Positions 29,446 to 38,199 of a DNA stretch of 64,000 bases are shown piece after piece. A program made the translations under genes and the position numbers. The stretch is from Chloroflexota bacterium (GTDB lineage: Bacteria > Chloroflexota > UBA6077 > FW602-bin22 > JAMCYS01), in assembly GCA_023473795.1 (NCBI GenBank), contig JAMCYS010000127.1:1-64000 (forward strand). The letters run 5' to 3'. The notes beneath the pieces were generated by a model. It was given only the letters and a program-made list of their open reading frames with translations, had not been told where the DNA came from and did no database searches. The first letter of the stretch is position 1, and every line of letters begins with the position of its first letter.

Positions 29446-29484
29446 GCTTAGTAGCTCCTTGGAGACGAAGGGGCCCCGGGTGGA

Positions 29485-29583
29485 CTAGCCCCGGTTGAGC
29501 AGAACTCCTAGCAGCAGCAGACAGACGAAGAGCACCGTTGCCAGCACCCCAGCCAGATCCCAACGCGCGGCGACTCTACGCAT
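29485..29583 (-). CDS. 32-residue single-helix membrane miniprotein
   Basis: Missing from the ORF track. Minus strand ATG at 29583 reads MRRVAARWDLAGVLATVLFV then CLLLLGVLLNRG and stops at 29485: a basic N terminus followed by one membrane helix. GGAGG sits six bases before the ATG, and a promoter (TTGATT-17-TAACGT) precedes it. It is probably co-transcribed with the CvpA gene 39 bases downstream. No function can be inferred from sequence; the RBS, promoter and clean helix argue against chance. Confidence 0.6.
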   Translation of the reverse strand: MRRVAARWDLAGVLATVLFVCLLLLGVLLNRG

Positions 29584-29630
29584 CGCAACCTCCGCAGCTA
29601 ACGGCGACTGAAGTCTTACTCCCAAGACAG

Positions 29631-29659
29631 ACGTTAGCACGCCGCCAGGCCCCAATCAA
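29631..29659 (-). promoter_or_regulatory. Promoter of the miniprotein-CvpA unit
   Basis: Minus strand TTGATT (29654-29659), 17 bases, TAACGT (29631-29636), about 48 bases ahead of the miniprotein ATG. Confidence 0.6.
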
Positions 29660-29809
29660 TAGCGAGTGTTTCCTATTGGGCCATCACGCCTTCGGGTGGC
29701 GACGGTGAAGGCCTGGTGACTGGCGCGGGGAAAGGAGTTTGGCTGTGGGGATGACCGCCGCGACGGTTGAGGGGATTCTGCGCCCAGGGCTGCACTCAGC
29801 TATTGGCCG

Positions 29810-31717
29810 CTAGATGGCGCCCTCGGAGCGAAGCGAGGCGATGTCGTCCGGGGTGTAGCCCAGCTCTCGGAGCAGCTCATCCGTGTGCTGGCCCAGAGTT
29901 GGCGGGGCGAGCATTGCGGACTCTTCGCCGGCGACCTGCCAAGGCGGTGGCACCAGCTCCACGTGGCCGAGAGTGGCGTGAGGCACGCGGCAGCGCAGGC
30001 CCAGGTGCTGGGCCTGCGGGTCGGCAAAGACCTGTTCCAGATTGTTCACGGGGCCGCAGGGAACGCCGGCCTCCCTTAGGCTTCGTACCACCTCAGTGGT
30101 TGGCATCTCGGCCAGCCTATGCTCGATGATGGCCACGATACGGTCGCGGTCGGCGGCTCGCCCCCGGTTGGTGGCATAGGCCAGATTGTCGGCTAGCTCG
30201 GTTAGCGCCAAAGCCAGGCAGCAGCGGCGAAAGTGCGTGTCGTTGCCGGCGGAAATGTTGACGTAACCATCGGCCGTGCGGAACGTGCCGTAAGGGGCGA
30301 TGCTGGGGTGAAGATGCCCAACCGCCTCGGGTACGACCCCGGTGGCGAAGTAACGGCCGGCCTGGTGTGTCAGCTGGGCGACCATCGCCTCGAACATGCT
30401 GGTTTCGACGTAGGCGCCCTCACCCGTCCGTTCCCTCCGTAATAGGGCGAGCGCCACGGCATAGGCGGCAAACATGCCGGCGTTGATGTCGCCCGTCGGT
30501 ACGCCGGGACGGAACGGCTCGCCTCCCGGCTCCCCGGTCAGGCTCATCCAGCCGCTCAGGCCCTGCACGATCAGATCGTAGGCCGGCAGGTCGTGGCCGG
30601 GGCCATCTTGGCCGAAGCCGGAGATGGAGCAGAAGACCAGGCGCGGGTTGAGCTGCCGAACCGTGTCATAGCCGAAACCGAGACGGGCGATGGTTCCCGG
30701 CGTGAAGTTCTCCAGCAACACATCGGCTTGTCGCGCGAGCTTGCGCAGCACCTCCTTGCCAGCGGGGTGCTTGAGGTTGAGCGTCAGGCTCTTCTTGCCG
30801 CGGTTGATGCTGAGAAAGTAGGTGCTCTCGCTGCCCAGGAATGGCGGGCCCCAGCCGCGAGACTCGTCGCCTTTCCCGGGCTGCTCGATCTTGATAACGT
30901 CATAGGCCAGATTGTCGGCTAGCTCGGTTAGCGCCAAAGCCAGGCAGCAGCGGCGAAAGTGCGTGTCGTTGCCGGCGGAAATGTTGACGTAACCATCGGC
31001 CGTGCGGAACGTGCCGTAAGGGGCGATGCTGGGGTGAAGATGCCCAACCGCCTCGGGTACGACCCCGGTGGCGAAGTAACGGCCGGCCTGGTGTGTCAGC
31101 TGGGCGACCATCGCCTCGAACATGCTGGTTTCGACGTAGGCGCCCTCACCCGTCCGTTCCCTCCGTAATAGGGCGAGCGCCACGGCATAGGCGGCAAACA
31201 TGCCGGCGTTGATGTCGCCCGTCGGTACGCCGGGACGGAACGGCTCGCCTCCCGGCTCCCCGGTCAGGCTCATCCAGCCGCTCAGGCCCTGCACGATCAG
31301 ATCGTAGGCCGGCAGGTCGTGGCCGGGGCCATCTTGGCCGAAGCCGGAGATGGAGCAGAAGACCAGGCGCGGGTTGAGCTGCCGAACCGTGTCATAGCCG
31401 AAACCGAGACGGGCGATGGTTCCCGGCGTGAAGTTCTCCAGCAACACATCGGCTTGTCGCGCGAGCTTGCGCAGCACCTCCTTGCCAGCGGGGTGCTTGA
31501 GGTTGAGCGTCAGGCTCTTCTTGCCGCGGTTGATGCTGAGAAAGTAGGTGCTCTCGCTGCCCAGGAATGGCGGGCCCCAGCCGCGAGACTCGTCGCCTTT
31601 CCCGGGCTGCTCGATCTTGATAACGTCGGCTCCGGCGTCGGCCAACATCATGGCGCAGTACGGCCCGGAAAGGGCGCGCGTCAGATCCAGGACCATCATG
31701 CCTGCCAGAGGCTGCAC
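29810..31717 (-). CDS. Class III (CaiB/BaiF) CoA-transferase with internal 242-residue tandem duplication
   Basis: Transfers CoA between organic acids. The start is GTG 31717 (VQPLAGMMVLDLTRALSGPYCAMMLADAGADVIKIE) with GAGGTG five bases upstream and a consensus promoter before that; the ORF-track start at 31888 lies above the promoter. The encoded protein is 635 residues because a 726-bp segment (DVIKIEQPGKG through ELADNLAY) occurs twice, in frame and apparently identical. Without one copy it would be about 393 residues, normal for the family. GEGAYVETSMFEAM has Glu where family members usually have the catalytic Asp. Substrate unknown. The duplicated form may be inactive or an assembly error. 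Confidence 0.88.
   Translation of the reverse strand: MQPLAGMMVLDLTRALSGPYCAMMLADAGADVIKIEQPGKGDESRGWGPPFLGSESTYFLSINRGKKSLTLNLKHPAGKEVLRKLARQADVLLENFTPGTIARLGFGYDTVRQLNPRLVFCSISGFGQDGPGHDLPAYDLIVQGLSGWMSLTGEPGGEPFRPGVPTGDINAGMFAAYAVALALLRRERTGEGAYVETSMFEAMVAQLTHQAGRYFATGVVPEAVGHLHPSIAPYGTFRTADGYVNISAGNDTHFRRCCLALALTELADNLAYDVIKIEQPGKGDESRGWGPPFLGSESTYFLSINRGKKSLTLNLKHPAGKEVLRKLARQADVLLENFTPGTIARLGFGYDTVRQLNPRLVFCSISGFGQDGPGHDLPAYDLIVQGLSGWMSLTGEPGGEPFRPGVPTGDINAGMFAAYAVALALLRRERTGEGAYVETSMFEAMVAQLTHQAGRYFATGVVPEAVGHLHPSIAPYGTFRTADGYVNISAGNDTHFRRCCLALALTELADNLAYATNRGRAADRDRIVAIIEHRLAEMPTTEVVRSLREAGVPCGPVNNLEQVFADPQAQHLGLRCRVPHATLGHVELVPPPWQVAGEESAMLAPPTLGQHTDELLRELGYTPDDIASLRSEGAI
30175..30900. 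repeat. Tandem repeat, copy 1 (726 bp)
   Basis: Direct repeat unit inside the CoA-transferase gene, starting CATAGGCCAGATTGTCGG and ending CTTGATAACGT. Appears identical to the adjacent copy at 30901-31626. Length is a multiple of three (242 codons), so the frame is kept. Confidence 0.95.
30901..31626. repeat. Tandem repeat, copy 2 (726 bp)
   Basis: Second copy, directly abutting the first. Both give the same 69- and 109-residue antisense ORFs in the track, confirming identity over most of the unit. Only a single base (C) is shared beyond the unit, so there is no evident microhomology at the junction. Confidence 0.95.
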
Positions 31718-31760
31718 AGCGCCACCTCGTTTGGGACTGGTTGTTTGCGGGGCTGCGGCT

Positions 31761-31789
31761 ATGTTAGGCACGGGGCCAGGTGGTGTCAA
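31761..31789 (-). promoter_or_regulatory. Promoter of the CoA-transferase gene
   Basis: Minus strand TTGACA (31784-31789), 17 bases, TAACAT (31761-31766), giving a leader of about 37 bases before GTG 31717. Confidence 0.88.
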
Positions 31790-31955
31790 GTCGAAGGCCC
31801 TTCGGTCCAACGCCAGGGCGTCGAAAATCGACTCCCCAGGACGGCGCGGCACCGATGGGCGTTCGGGAGGACGCGAACGCGGGCCCACGACCTGTCTGTC
31901 GTCCCCTGCTCACTACGCAGGGCAGAGGGTAACGCCCTTAGCGGGCGGGCCGCGC
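31790..31955. other. Intergenic stretch between divergent CoA-transferase and lysS promoters
   Basis: No gene supported. Together with the flanking promoters and leaders the gene-free region runs from 31718 to 32092. The ORF-track extensions here start upstream of the promoters and are not expected to be translated. Confidence 0.6.
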
Positions 31956-31984
31956 TTTACATACGGTTGACCTTAACCTATAAT
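31956..31984 (+). promoter_or_regulatory. Promoter of the lysS operon
   Basis: TTTACA (31956-31961), 17 bases, TATAAT (31979-31984). The predicted transcription start is near 31991, leaving a leader of about 100 bases. Confidence 0.88.
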
Positions 31985-31993
31985 CTAGGCCAC

Positions 31994-32029
31994 GGCTGAA
32001 GTGAGGGCCGATGCCTCTCAGCCATTTTT
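31994..32029 (+). promoter_or_regulatory. Terminator-like hairpin in the lysS leader (possible attenuator)
   Basis: GGCTGA / TCAGCC arms with an inner GAGG/CCTC stem and 7-base loop, followed at once by ATTTTTG. It lies directly after the predicted lysS transcription start and before the gene, with no upstream plus-strand gene to terminate. No T-box signature sequence is visible. Confidence 0.6.
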
Positions 32030-32092
32030 GTTGCGCGATATCAGACCCCATTCCGAGCCGGTCAAGCGCGAGCGGAGAAGCAGGCGTTAGTT

Positions 32093-33562
32093 ATGGTAGA
32101 GCAGCACGTTGACGAAGTGATGGCGCCCCGCCTGGAGAAACTGGCCCGCCTAGATGAGGCGCACGTCGAGCCCTACCCGCGGCGCTACGAGCGCACTCAT
32201 TTGGCAGCGGGTGCCATTGCCCGCTTCGACTCCCTGACCGGCCGAGAGATAAGAGTGGCGGGGCGCCTCGTCAGTTGGCGCGGCATGGGCAAGGCCACTT
32301 TCTGCCACGTCGCTGACGTCTCGGGCCGCCTTCAGCTGTATCTCCGGCGCGATGTCCTCGGCACGGAAGCCTACGACTTTGTCACCAAGACCCTGGATTT
32401 GGGCGACATAGTGGGGGCGGAGGGCACCCTCTTCCGCACGCGCACCGGTGAGGTCACGCTCGAGGTCAAGCGTTTGGAGCTGCTCGCCAAGTCGCTGCGC
32501 CCCCTGCCGGAGAAATGGCACGGTTTGCAGGATACCGAGAAGCGCTACCGGCAGCGCTACTTGGATCTGATCGCCAACGACGAGGTCAAGCAGGTCTTCG
32601 TCACGCGCAGTCGCGTCATTTCGTCGATGCGGCGCTTCCTGGAGGAGCGAGGCTTCATTGAGGTCGAGACTCCCGCTTTGCAGCCGATCTACGGCGGCGC
32701 CGCGGCGAAGCCGTTCGTCACGTACCACAACGCTCTCGACCAGACCCTTTTCTTGCGCATCGCGGTCGAGCTCTACCTGAAGCGCCTCATCGTCGGCGGC
32801 TTGGACCGCGTCTACGAGATCGGCAAGGACTTCCGCAACGAGGGCATTTCCACCAAGCACAACCCAGAGTTCACGATGATGGAGTGCTACCAGGCCTACG
32901 CGGACTACAAAGACGTAGCCCAGATGGTGGAGATGATGGTCTCCAGCATCGCCGCCGAGGTCCTCGGGACTCGCCAGTTCGCCTTCAAGGGCGAAACGAT
33001 AGACGTCACTCCCCCCTGGCGGCGGCTGACTCTCCGGGAGGCCATCCGGGAAGGCGCGGGCATCGACTACGTCGAGTATCCGGAGCGCGAGAGCCTGGCC
33101 GAGGCGATGCGTGCCAAGGGGATTACCGTGGATGCGGCGGCCGGCCGGGGCAAGCTGATCGACAACCTGCTGAGCGAGTTCGTGGAGCCCAAGCTCATTC
33201 AACCGACGTTCCTGTTCGACTACCCGGTGGAACTATCGCCCTTCGCCAAGCGCAAGCCTGAGGATGCCACGACCGTAGAGCGTTTCGAAGCCTTCGTCGG
33301 TGGCATGGAAATAGCCAATGCCTTCAGCGAGCTGAACGATCCTCGTGACCAGCGCCAGCGCTTCCTCGAGCAACTGCGCCTGCGGGAGATGGGCGACGAA
33401 GAGACCCAGGTGATGGACGAGGATTACCTGGTGGCCCTGGAGCACGGCATGCCCCCCACCGGCGGATTGGGCATGGGCGTGGACCGGTTGGTCATGCTGC
33501 TCACCGACAGGCAGTCAATTCGCGAGGTCATTCTCTTCCCGCAGCTGCGCACAAAGGCCTAG
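32093..33562 (+). CDS. lysS: Lysyl-tRNA synthetase (class II)
   Basis: Charges tRNA-Lys. The 489 residues have an N-terminal OB-fold anticodon-binding domain (EIRVAGRLVSWRGMGKATFCHVAD) and a class II catalytic core: motif 1 near RFLEERGFIEVETPALQ, motif 2 EIGKDFRNEGISTKHNPEFT with the lysine-specific MMECYQAYADY, and motif 3 GLGMGVDRLVMLL ending FPQLR. ATG 32093 has only a weak ribosome site (GGAG about 17 bases upstream). Followed after four bases by the GH57 gene, so probably co-transcribed with it and serS. Confidence 0.97.
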   Translation: MVEQHVDEVMAPRLEKLARLDEAHVEPYPRRYERTHLAAGAIARFDSLTGREIRVAGRLVSWRGMGKATFCHVADVSGRLQLYLRRDVLGTEAYDFVTKTLDLGDIVGAEGTLFRTRTGEVTLEVKRLELLAKSLRPLPEKWHGLQDTEKRYRQRYLDLIANDEVKQVFVTRSRVISSMRRFLEERGFIEVETPALQPIYGGAAAKPFVTYHNALDQTLFLRIAVELYLKRLIVGGLDRVYEIGKDFRNEGISTKHNPEFTMMECYQAYADYKDVAQMVEMMVSSIAAEVLGTRQFAFKGETIDVTPPWRRLTLREAIREGAGIDYVEYPERESLAEAMRAKGITVDAAAGRGKLIDNLLSEFVEPKLIQPTFLFDYPVELSPFAKRKPEDATTVERFEAFVGGMEIANAFSELNDPRDQRQRFLEQLRLREMGDEETQVMDEDYLVALEHGMPPTGGLGMGVDRLVMLLTDRQSIREVILFPQLRTKA

Positions 33563-33566
33563 ACTA

Positions 33567-35768
33567 ATGCCGCATCCGCTGTATGTTGCCATCTTCTGGC
33601 ACATGCATCAGCCCCTGTACCGTAATTTGCTCACCGGCGACTATAAGCTGCCTTGGGTACGTTTGCACGGGACCAAGGACTACCTGCACATGGGCCGGCT
33701 GTTGCTGGACTACCCGACCATTCACCAGACCTTCAATTTTGTCCCCTCGCTGCTCGAGCAGATTCTGGATTACTGCGACAACGAGGCCACAGACCGCTGG
33801 TTGGAAGTCAGTGTCAAGGAGTCGCTGACCGCCGAAGACAAGCGCTTTATGCTGGCGCAGTTCTTCAGCATCAACTGGGATCGGGTCGTCAAGCCGAACT
33901 CTCACTACTGGCGCCTGCTGCAAGTGGCCAACGCTGCTGGCGAGGACAGCACCCTGCTGTCGCGCCAGTTTTGGCGCGATCTAGCGGCCTGGTTCAACCT
34001 CGCCTGGATCGATCCCGAGATCGTGGCCGCCGACCCTGAGTTGCGGGCGTTGCGCGAGCGGGGCCACGGCTACAACCTGGCCGACGTGCGTGCCATTGTC
34101 GCCAAACACTACGCCATTCTGCGGGAGATACTGCCACTCTTCCGGCGTTTGCAGGGGGCGGGCCAGGTGGAATTGACGACTTCGCCCTACTTCCACCCGA
34201 TCCTGCCGCTTCTGGTAGACGAGAGCTCGGCCCTGATGGCGAGTCCCAATCTGTCGCTGCCGGATGCTAACGTCCGCTGGCCGGAGGACGCGGCGGAGCA
34301 GTTGCGCCGGGGCATGGAGAAGTACCAGGATCTATTCGGCAGAGCACCGCGCGGGCTCTGGCCATCGGAAGGCGCCATCTCTCCCGGTGCGGTCGCGCTG
34401 CTGAAGGGCAGGCGAACCTTCAACTGGGTGGCCTCCGATGAGGCAATTCTGGCCCGCTCGCAAGGGGCCTGGTTCGACAGGGATGGCTACGGGCACGTCC
34501 TCGACGCGCGACGCCTCTACCAGCCCTACCTGGCGCCGGAGGGCAACACGACTCTCGTCTTCCGCGACCGCGTGCTCTCCGACCGTATTGGTTTCGTCTA
34601 CCAGCACATGGACGCTCGTGAGGCCGCGGAAGACCTAATCGGTCGCCTGCACCATGTCCGGGAGACGCTGAATGACGGTGAGAACCCTTACCTCATTCCG
34701 ATCATCCTTGACGGCGAGAATTGCTGGGAGGGCTACGCCAACAACGGCAACGACTTCTTGCGCCATCTGTACGGACGGCTGGCCGCCGACAGCACTCTGC
34801 GGACGGTGACGATCGGGGAATATCTGGAGCGATTCCCGGCGCGGCAGAAACTCAGCTCGCTCTTCTCCGGTTCCTGGATCAACCAGAACCTCGAAACGTG
34901 GATCGGCGAGAGCGATCAGAATCGAGCCTGGGAGTACCTGGCGCGGGCGCGGTCTCGCCTGATCGCCTGGCAGAACCAGTATGCCTTGGCCGACCCGGAC
35001 ACCCTGGCGAACGCCTGGGAACAGGTGTACATCGCCGAGGGCAGCGATTGGTTCTGGTGGTACTACAGCCACAACAAGACGGGGCACGAGCAGCTCTTCG
35101 ACGTCGAGTACCGGGGCCATCTGGCGGACATCTATGCCGTGATGGGGCAGCCACCCCCGCAGTGGCTGAAGGAGCCGATCGCCACTCCCGGAGAGCGGCC
35201 GCAGTACCGCCCCGTGAGTGGCAAGATTTCGCCGCGTCTCTCGGGTCAACAGGAAGCCTCGCTGGAGTGGGCCGGCGCTGGCTATGTGGAACCTGTCACC
35301 TCGTCGGGTACAATGCAGATGGGCGCCTCGTTACTGCGCCGGCTATACTTCGGCTCGAACCCAGCCGCTCTGTTCTTGAGGTTGGAGGCTAACGAGGATG
35401 TCTCGCGCTACCAGGTGTCCTTCTACCTCACCAGCCCCAGCCAGAGCGGGCCGGGCGCTCAGATTCGTTTCCTGCCCAGCAAAGCGGACTTCACCCCCCC
35501 CGACCTGGCCTTCGCCTGGGAGGTCAGTCTGCTGCCGGGCGCCGAACAGGCTAGTTTGAGCTCCGCCCTGGGCGGCGACGTTTGGGAGCTGAGCAAACAG
35601 CTGTCACTCGTGGCCGTCGGCCCCCACGCCGTCGAGGTCTGTCTGCCCCTGGCGGACATTGGTTTGCATCTGGGCGACGAGGTGGACCTGCTTGCCACCG
35701 TGGCCAAGGGGGAAGTGCTGGCCGAGGTTCTGCCCCGGCTCGGCTACGTTTCCTTCACTCTTTCCTAG
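33567..35768 (+). CDS. Glycoside hydrolase family 57 protein (alpha-amylase/glucan-active type)
   Basis: Cytoplasmic (no signal peptide) retaining alpha-glucan enzyme of 733 residues. Family 57 regions: YVAIFWHMHQPLY (region 1), GLWPSEGAISPGAV containing the likely catalytic Glu at about 270, and LIPIILDGENCWEGY with the likely acid/base Asp at about 380. The C-terminal 200 residues form a separate beta-rich module. Relatives include 4-alpha-glucanotransferases, amylopullulanases and branching enzymes, so the exact activity is open; glycogen or maltodextrin turnover is likely. It sits between lysS and serS with 4- and 30-base gaps, which is an odd pairing. Confidence 0.88.
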   Translation: MPHPLYVAIFWHMHQPLYRNLLTGDYKLPWVRLHGTKDYLHMGRLLLDYPTIHQTFNFVPSLLEQILDYCDNEATDRWLEVSVKESLTAEDKRFMLAQFFSINWDRVVKPNSHYWRLLQVANAAGEDSTLLSRQFWRDLAAWFNLAWIDPEIVAADPELRALRERGHGYNLADVRAIVAKHYAILREILPLFRRLQGAGQVELTTSPYFHPILPLLVDESSALMASPNLSLPDANVRWPEDAAEQLRRGMEKYQDLFGRAPRGLWPSEGAISPGAVALLKGRRTFNWVASDEAILARSQGAWFDRDGYGHVLDARRLYQPYLAPEGNTTLVFRDRVLSDRIGFVYQHMDAREAAEDLIGRLHHVRETLNDGENPYLIPIILDGENCWEGYANNGNDFLRHLYGRLAADSTLRTVTIGEYLERFPARQKLSSLFSGSWINQNLETWIGESDQNRAWEYLARARSRLIAWQNQYALADPDTLANAWEQVYIAEGSDWFWWYYSHNKTGHEQLFDVEYRGHLADIYAVMGQPPPQWLKEPIATPGERPQYRPVSGKISPRLSGQQEASLEWAGAGYVEPVTSSGTMQMGASLLRRLYFGSNPAALFLRLEANEDVSRYQVSFYLTSPSQSGPGAQIRFLPSKADFTPPDLAFAWEVSLLPGAEQASLSSALGGDVWELSKQLSLVAVGPHAVEVCLPLADIGLHLGDEVDLLATVAKGEVLAEVLPRLGYVSFTLS

Positions 35769-35798
35769 CCGCCGTCGACGGTTGGAGGTGCTTCTTCG

Positions 35799-37082
35799 AT
35801 GTTGAGCCTGAAGTTCATTCGCGAAAACCCCGGCCTCGTGCGCCAGGCGGTGGCCAAGCGCCGCGACACGGCGCCCATCGACGAGATTCTGGCCCTGGAC
35901 GAGCGCCGCCGGGCATTGCTCACCGAGTCGGAGCAGCTGAAAGCGGTGCGCAACCAGACCTCTCAGCAGATCGCCAAGATGAAGGAAAGGCCGACGGCCC
36001 TGTTCGAGGAGATGCGGCGGACGAGCGACCGGATCAAGGTGCTGGACGCGGAGGTCGGCCAGGTTGAGTCTGAGCTGGAACGGCTGCTTCTCTACGTACC
36101 CAACGTGCCTCACCCGAGCGTCCCCGAGGGCGCCAGCGAAGAGGACAACGTCGTCAGCCGCACGTGGGGCGACAGATCGGTGCTGCCGGGTTTCGGCGGG
36201 GCGCCCGACTTCCCTCTGCGCCCGCACTGGGACATCGCCCGGGAGCTGGGCATAATCGACTTCGAACGCGGGGCCAAAATCGCCGGCAGCGGTTTCATTC
36301 TCTATTTGGGGTTGGGCGCGCGCCTGGAACGGGCGCTACTCAACTGGATGATCGACCTGCACGTGGAGAAGCATGGCTACGTGGAGGCGTTTCCGCCCTT
36401 CCTGGCTAACCGCGCCAGTATGGTCGGCACCACTCAGATACCGAAGTTCGAGTTCGATATGTACAAGGTCGAGGACGAGGACCTCTTTCTCATCCCCACC
36501 GCCGAGGTGCCGCTGACCAACGCTCACCGGGATGAGGTCATCTCGGTGGAGAAGTTGCCGATCTACTACACCGGCTACTCAGCCTGTTTCCGCAAAGAGG
36601 CCGGCTCAGCCGGCAAGGATACCCGTGGCTTGCTGCGGGTGCACCAGTTCAACAAAGTCGAGATGGTCAAGTACGTCTTGCCCGAGACCTCCTACGACGA
36701 GTTGGAGAAGCTCACCGCCAACGCCGAAGAGGTGCTGCAGCTGCTCCGCCTGCCTTACCGGGTGCTCACGATGTGCACCGCCGATCTGGGGTTTGGTCAG
36801 ACGAAGAAGTATGACCTGGAGGTCTGGGCTCCCGGCGTGCAACGGTGGCTCGAAGTCTCTTCGTGCAGCAACTTCGAGGAGTTCCAGGCGCGGCGCGAGA
36901 ACATTCGCTTCCGTCGTGCCCCCGGCGCCCATCTGGAGTACGTGCATACCCTCAACGGCTCCGGCCTGGCGGCGCCACGCACCATCATCGCCATTCTGGA
37001 GTCTTACCAACAGCCCGACGGCAGCGTAGTGGTGCCAGAGGTGCTGCGCCCCTACATGGGCGGCGTCGAGGTCGTTCGCTAG
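35799..37082 (+). CDS. serS: Seryl-tRNA synthetase
   Basis: Charges tRNA-Ser and tRNA-Sec where present. The 427 residues start [18 protein letters not shown], then the long antiparallel coiled-coil arm (about 30-100), and the class II core with [12 protein letters not shown] (motif 1/2 region), [27 protein letters not shown] (motif 2) and a motif 3 region [22 protein letters not shown] 35799 with GGAGGTG upstream. Last gene of the lysS unit; an intrinsic terminator follows 21 bases later. Confidence 0.97.
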   Translation: MLSLKFIRENPGLVRQAVAKRRDTAPIDEILALDERRRALLTESEQLKAVRNQTSQQIAKMKERPTALFEEMRRTSDRIKVLDAEVGQVESELERLLLYVPNVPHPSVPEGASEEDNVVSRTWGDRSVLPGFGGAPDFPLRPHWDIARELGIIDFERGAKIAGSGFILYLGLGARLERALLNWMIDLHVEKHGYVEAFPPFLANRASMVGTTQIPKFEFDMYKVEDEDLFLIPTAEVPLTNAHRDEVISVEKLPIYYTGYSACFRKEAGSAGKDTRGLLRVHQFNKVEMVKYVLPETSYDELEKLTANAEEVLQLLRLPYRVLTMCTADLGFGQTKKYDLEVWAPGVQRWLEVSSCSNFEEFQARRENIRFRRAPGAHLEYVHTLNGSGLAAPRTIIAILESYQQPDGSVVVPEVLRPYMGGVEVVR

Positions 37083-37103
37083 CGCGACGCGCGCTGGCCG
37101 GTT

Positions 37104-37137
37104 CGGCCGAGGTCAGGGCCTCGGCCGTTTTCTTTTG
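37104..37137 (+). terminator. Intrinsic terminator after serS
   Basis: CGGCCGAGG / CCTCGGCCG with a 6-base loop, then TTTTCTTTT. Confidence 0.93.
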
Positions 37138-37195
37138 CCCTGGGTACGGTACCTGCGCGGCCTTTGCCCGCAAGTCCACTGCGAAGGAGGGGGAA

Positions 37196-37270
37196 ATGGC
37201 CGTCGATCTTCGGGGTCTGCAGGACCTGGTCAACGGCCTGCAAACGCTTGACTTCCTGCCATCAAAGTGA
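37196..37270 (+). CDS. Possible 24-residue leader ORF upstream of the SPFH gene
   Basis: ATG 37196 after AAGGAGGGGG encodes [20 protein letters not shown] then LPSK and stops at 37270. The ribosome site is one of the best in the window, but the promoter of the SPFH gene lies inside its 3' half, so it would need its own transcript. It could be a remnant, a small amphipathic protein, or chance. The peptide ends just inside the palindromic operator. Confidence 0.35.
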   Translation: MAVDLRGLQDLVNGLQTLDFLPSK

Positions 37271-37276
37271 TATCAT
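37248..37276 (+). promoter_or_regulatory. Promoter of the SPFH-RHH operon
   Basis: TTGACT (37248-37253), 17 bases, TATCAT (37271-37276). The -10 box lies inside the palindrome 37267-37287. Confidence 0.75.
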
Positions 37277-37287
37277 ATCGATATCAC
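37267..37287. promoter_or_regulatory. Palindromic operator overlapping the SPFH promoter
   Basis: GTGATATC-ATATC-GATATCAC: perfect 8-bp arms around a 5-base spacer, conspicuously AT-rich in a GC-rich region. It covers the -10 box, a position suited to repression. The RHH protein encoded downstream is the obvious candidate binder (inference). Confidence 0.75.
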
Positions 37288-37310
37288 AGATAAGTGCTGG
37301 GAGGAGAGTC

Positions 37311-38189
37311 GTGGACAAGGAGCGCGTGGTCAAGCCAGGTAACGGCTACCTGATGCTGGCAGTAGGGATTGTCTTGGTTCTGCTAAGCGCCTGGATGCTG
37401 TATCTAGGGGCCAGCGGCGACAACCTCTGGTTCCTGGTACCGTTCTTCGTTCTGGTGCTAGTTGGCAGTTTGGCGCTGGCGGGCCTGTTCATCGTCAACC
37501 CCAACGATGCCAAGGTACTGGTGCTGTTTGGTTCGTATGCCGGCACGGTCAAGCAGAACGGCTTCTGCTGGGCCAATCCCTTCTACGTCAAGAAGAAGGT
37601 GACCCTCAGGGCGCGTAACCTGAACGGCGAGAAGATCAAGGTTAACGACAAGACCGGCAACCCCATCGAGATCGCCGCCGTGCTCGTCTGGCAGGTGGCA
37701 GACACCTTCCGCGCCTCGTTCGACGTGGACAACTACGAGCATTATGTGAACGTGCAAAGTGAAGCGGCGGTGCGCCATCTGGCGGGCTCGTATCCCTACG
37801 ACACCTTCGGGGAGCACGACGAAGAGACGCTCACTTTGCGAGGCGGCGGCGACCGCGTGTCCGAAGTGCTGGAGCGGGAGTTGAGCGAACGCTTCGACCG
37901 GGCGGGAGTCAGGGTGATAGAGGCCCGTCTGACTCACCTAGCCTACGCGCCCGAGATTGCCGAGGCGATGCTGCGCCGCCAGCAGGCCACCGCCGTGGTC
38001 GCGGCTCGCACGCAGATCGTCGAGGGAGCGGTTGGTATGGTGGAACTCGCCCTGGCGCGGCTGGAGGCCAAGCACACAGTGCAGCTGGACGAGGAGCGCA
38101 AGGCGGCGATGGTCAGCAACCTACTCGTCGTCCTGTGCAGTGAGTCGTCGACGACGCCCGTTATCAACACCGGCACGTTGTACCAGTAG
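37311..38189 (+). CDS. SPFH/band 7 domain membrane protein
   Basis: 292 residues: two N-terminal membrane helices ([47 protein letters not shown]) then an SPFH domain ([41 protein letters not shown] split over it; [29 protein letters not shown]) and a C-terminal helical part ([25 protein letters not shown]). It differs from the slipin at 15381 in its two helices and short coiled coil. GTG 37311 with GGGAGGAG; the ORF-track start at 37164 lies before the promoter. Ten bases separate it from an RHH gene, a pairing I recall from other bacteria. Confidence 0.88.
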   Translation: MDKERVVKPGNGYLMLAVGIVLVLLSAWMLYLGASGDNLWFLVPFFVLVLVGSLALAGLFIVNPNDAKVLVLFGSYAGTVKQNGFCWANPFYVKKKVTLRARNLNGEKIKVNDKTGNPIEIAAVLVWQVADTFRASFDVDNYEHYVNVQSEAAVRHLAGSYPYDTFGEHDEETLTLRGGGDRVSEVLERELSERFDRAGVRVIEARLTHLAYAPEIAEAMLRRQQATAVVAARTQIVEGAVGMVELALARLEAKHTVQLDEERKAAMVSNLLVVLCSESSTTPVINTGTLYQ

Positions 38190-38199
38190 GCGCGCGGCC

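Noticed and set aside
31994-32092. T-box riboswitch for lysS
   Set aside because: The conserved T-box sequence and specifier loop are not visible; only a simple terminator-like hairpin is supported.
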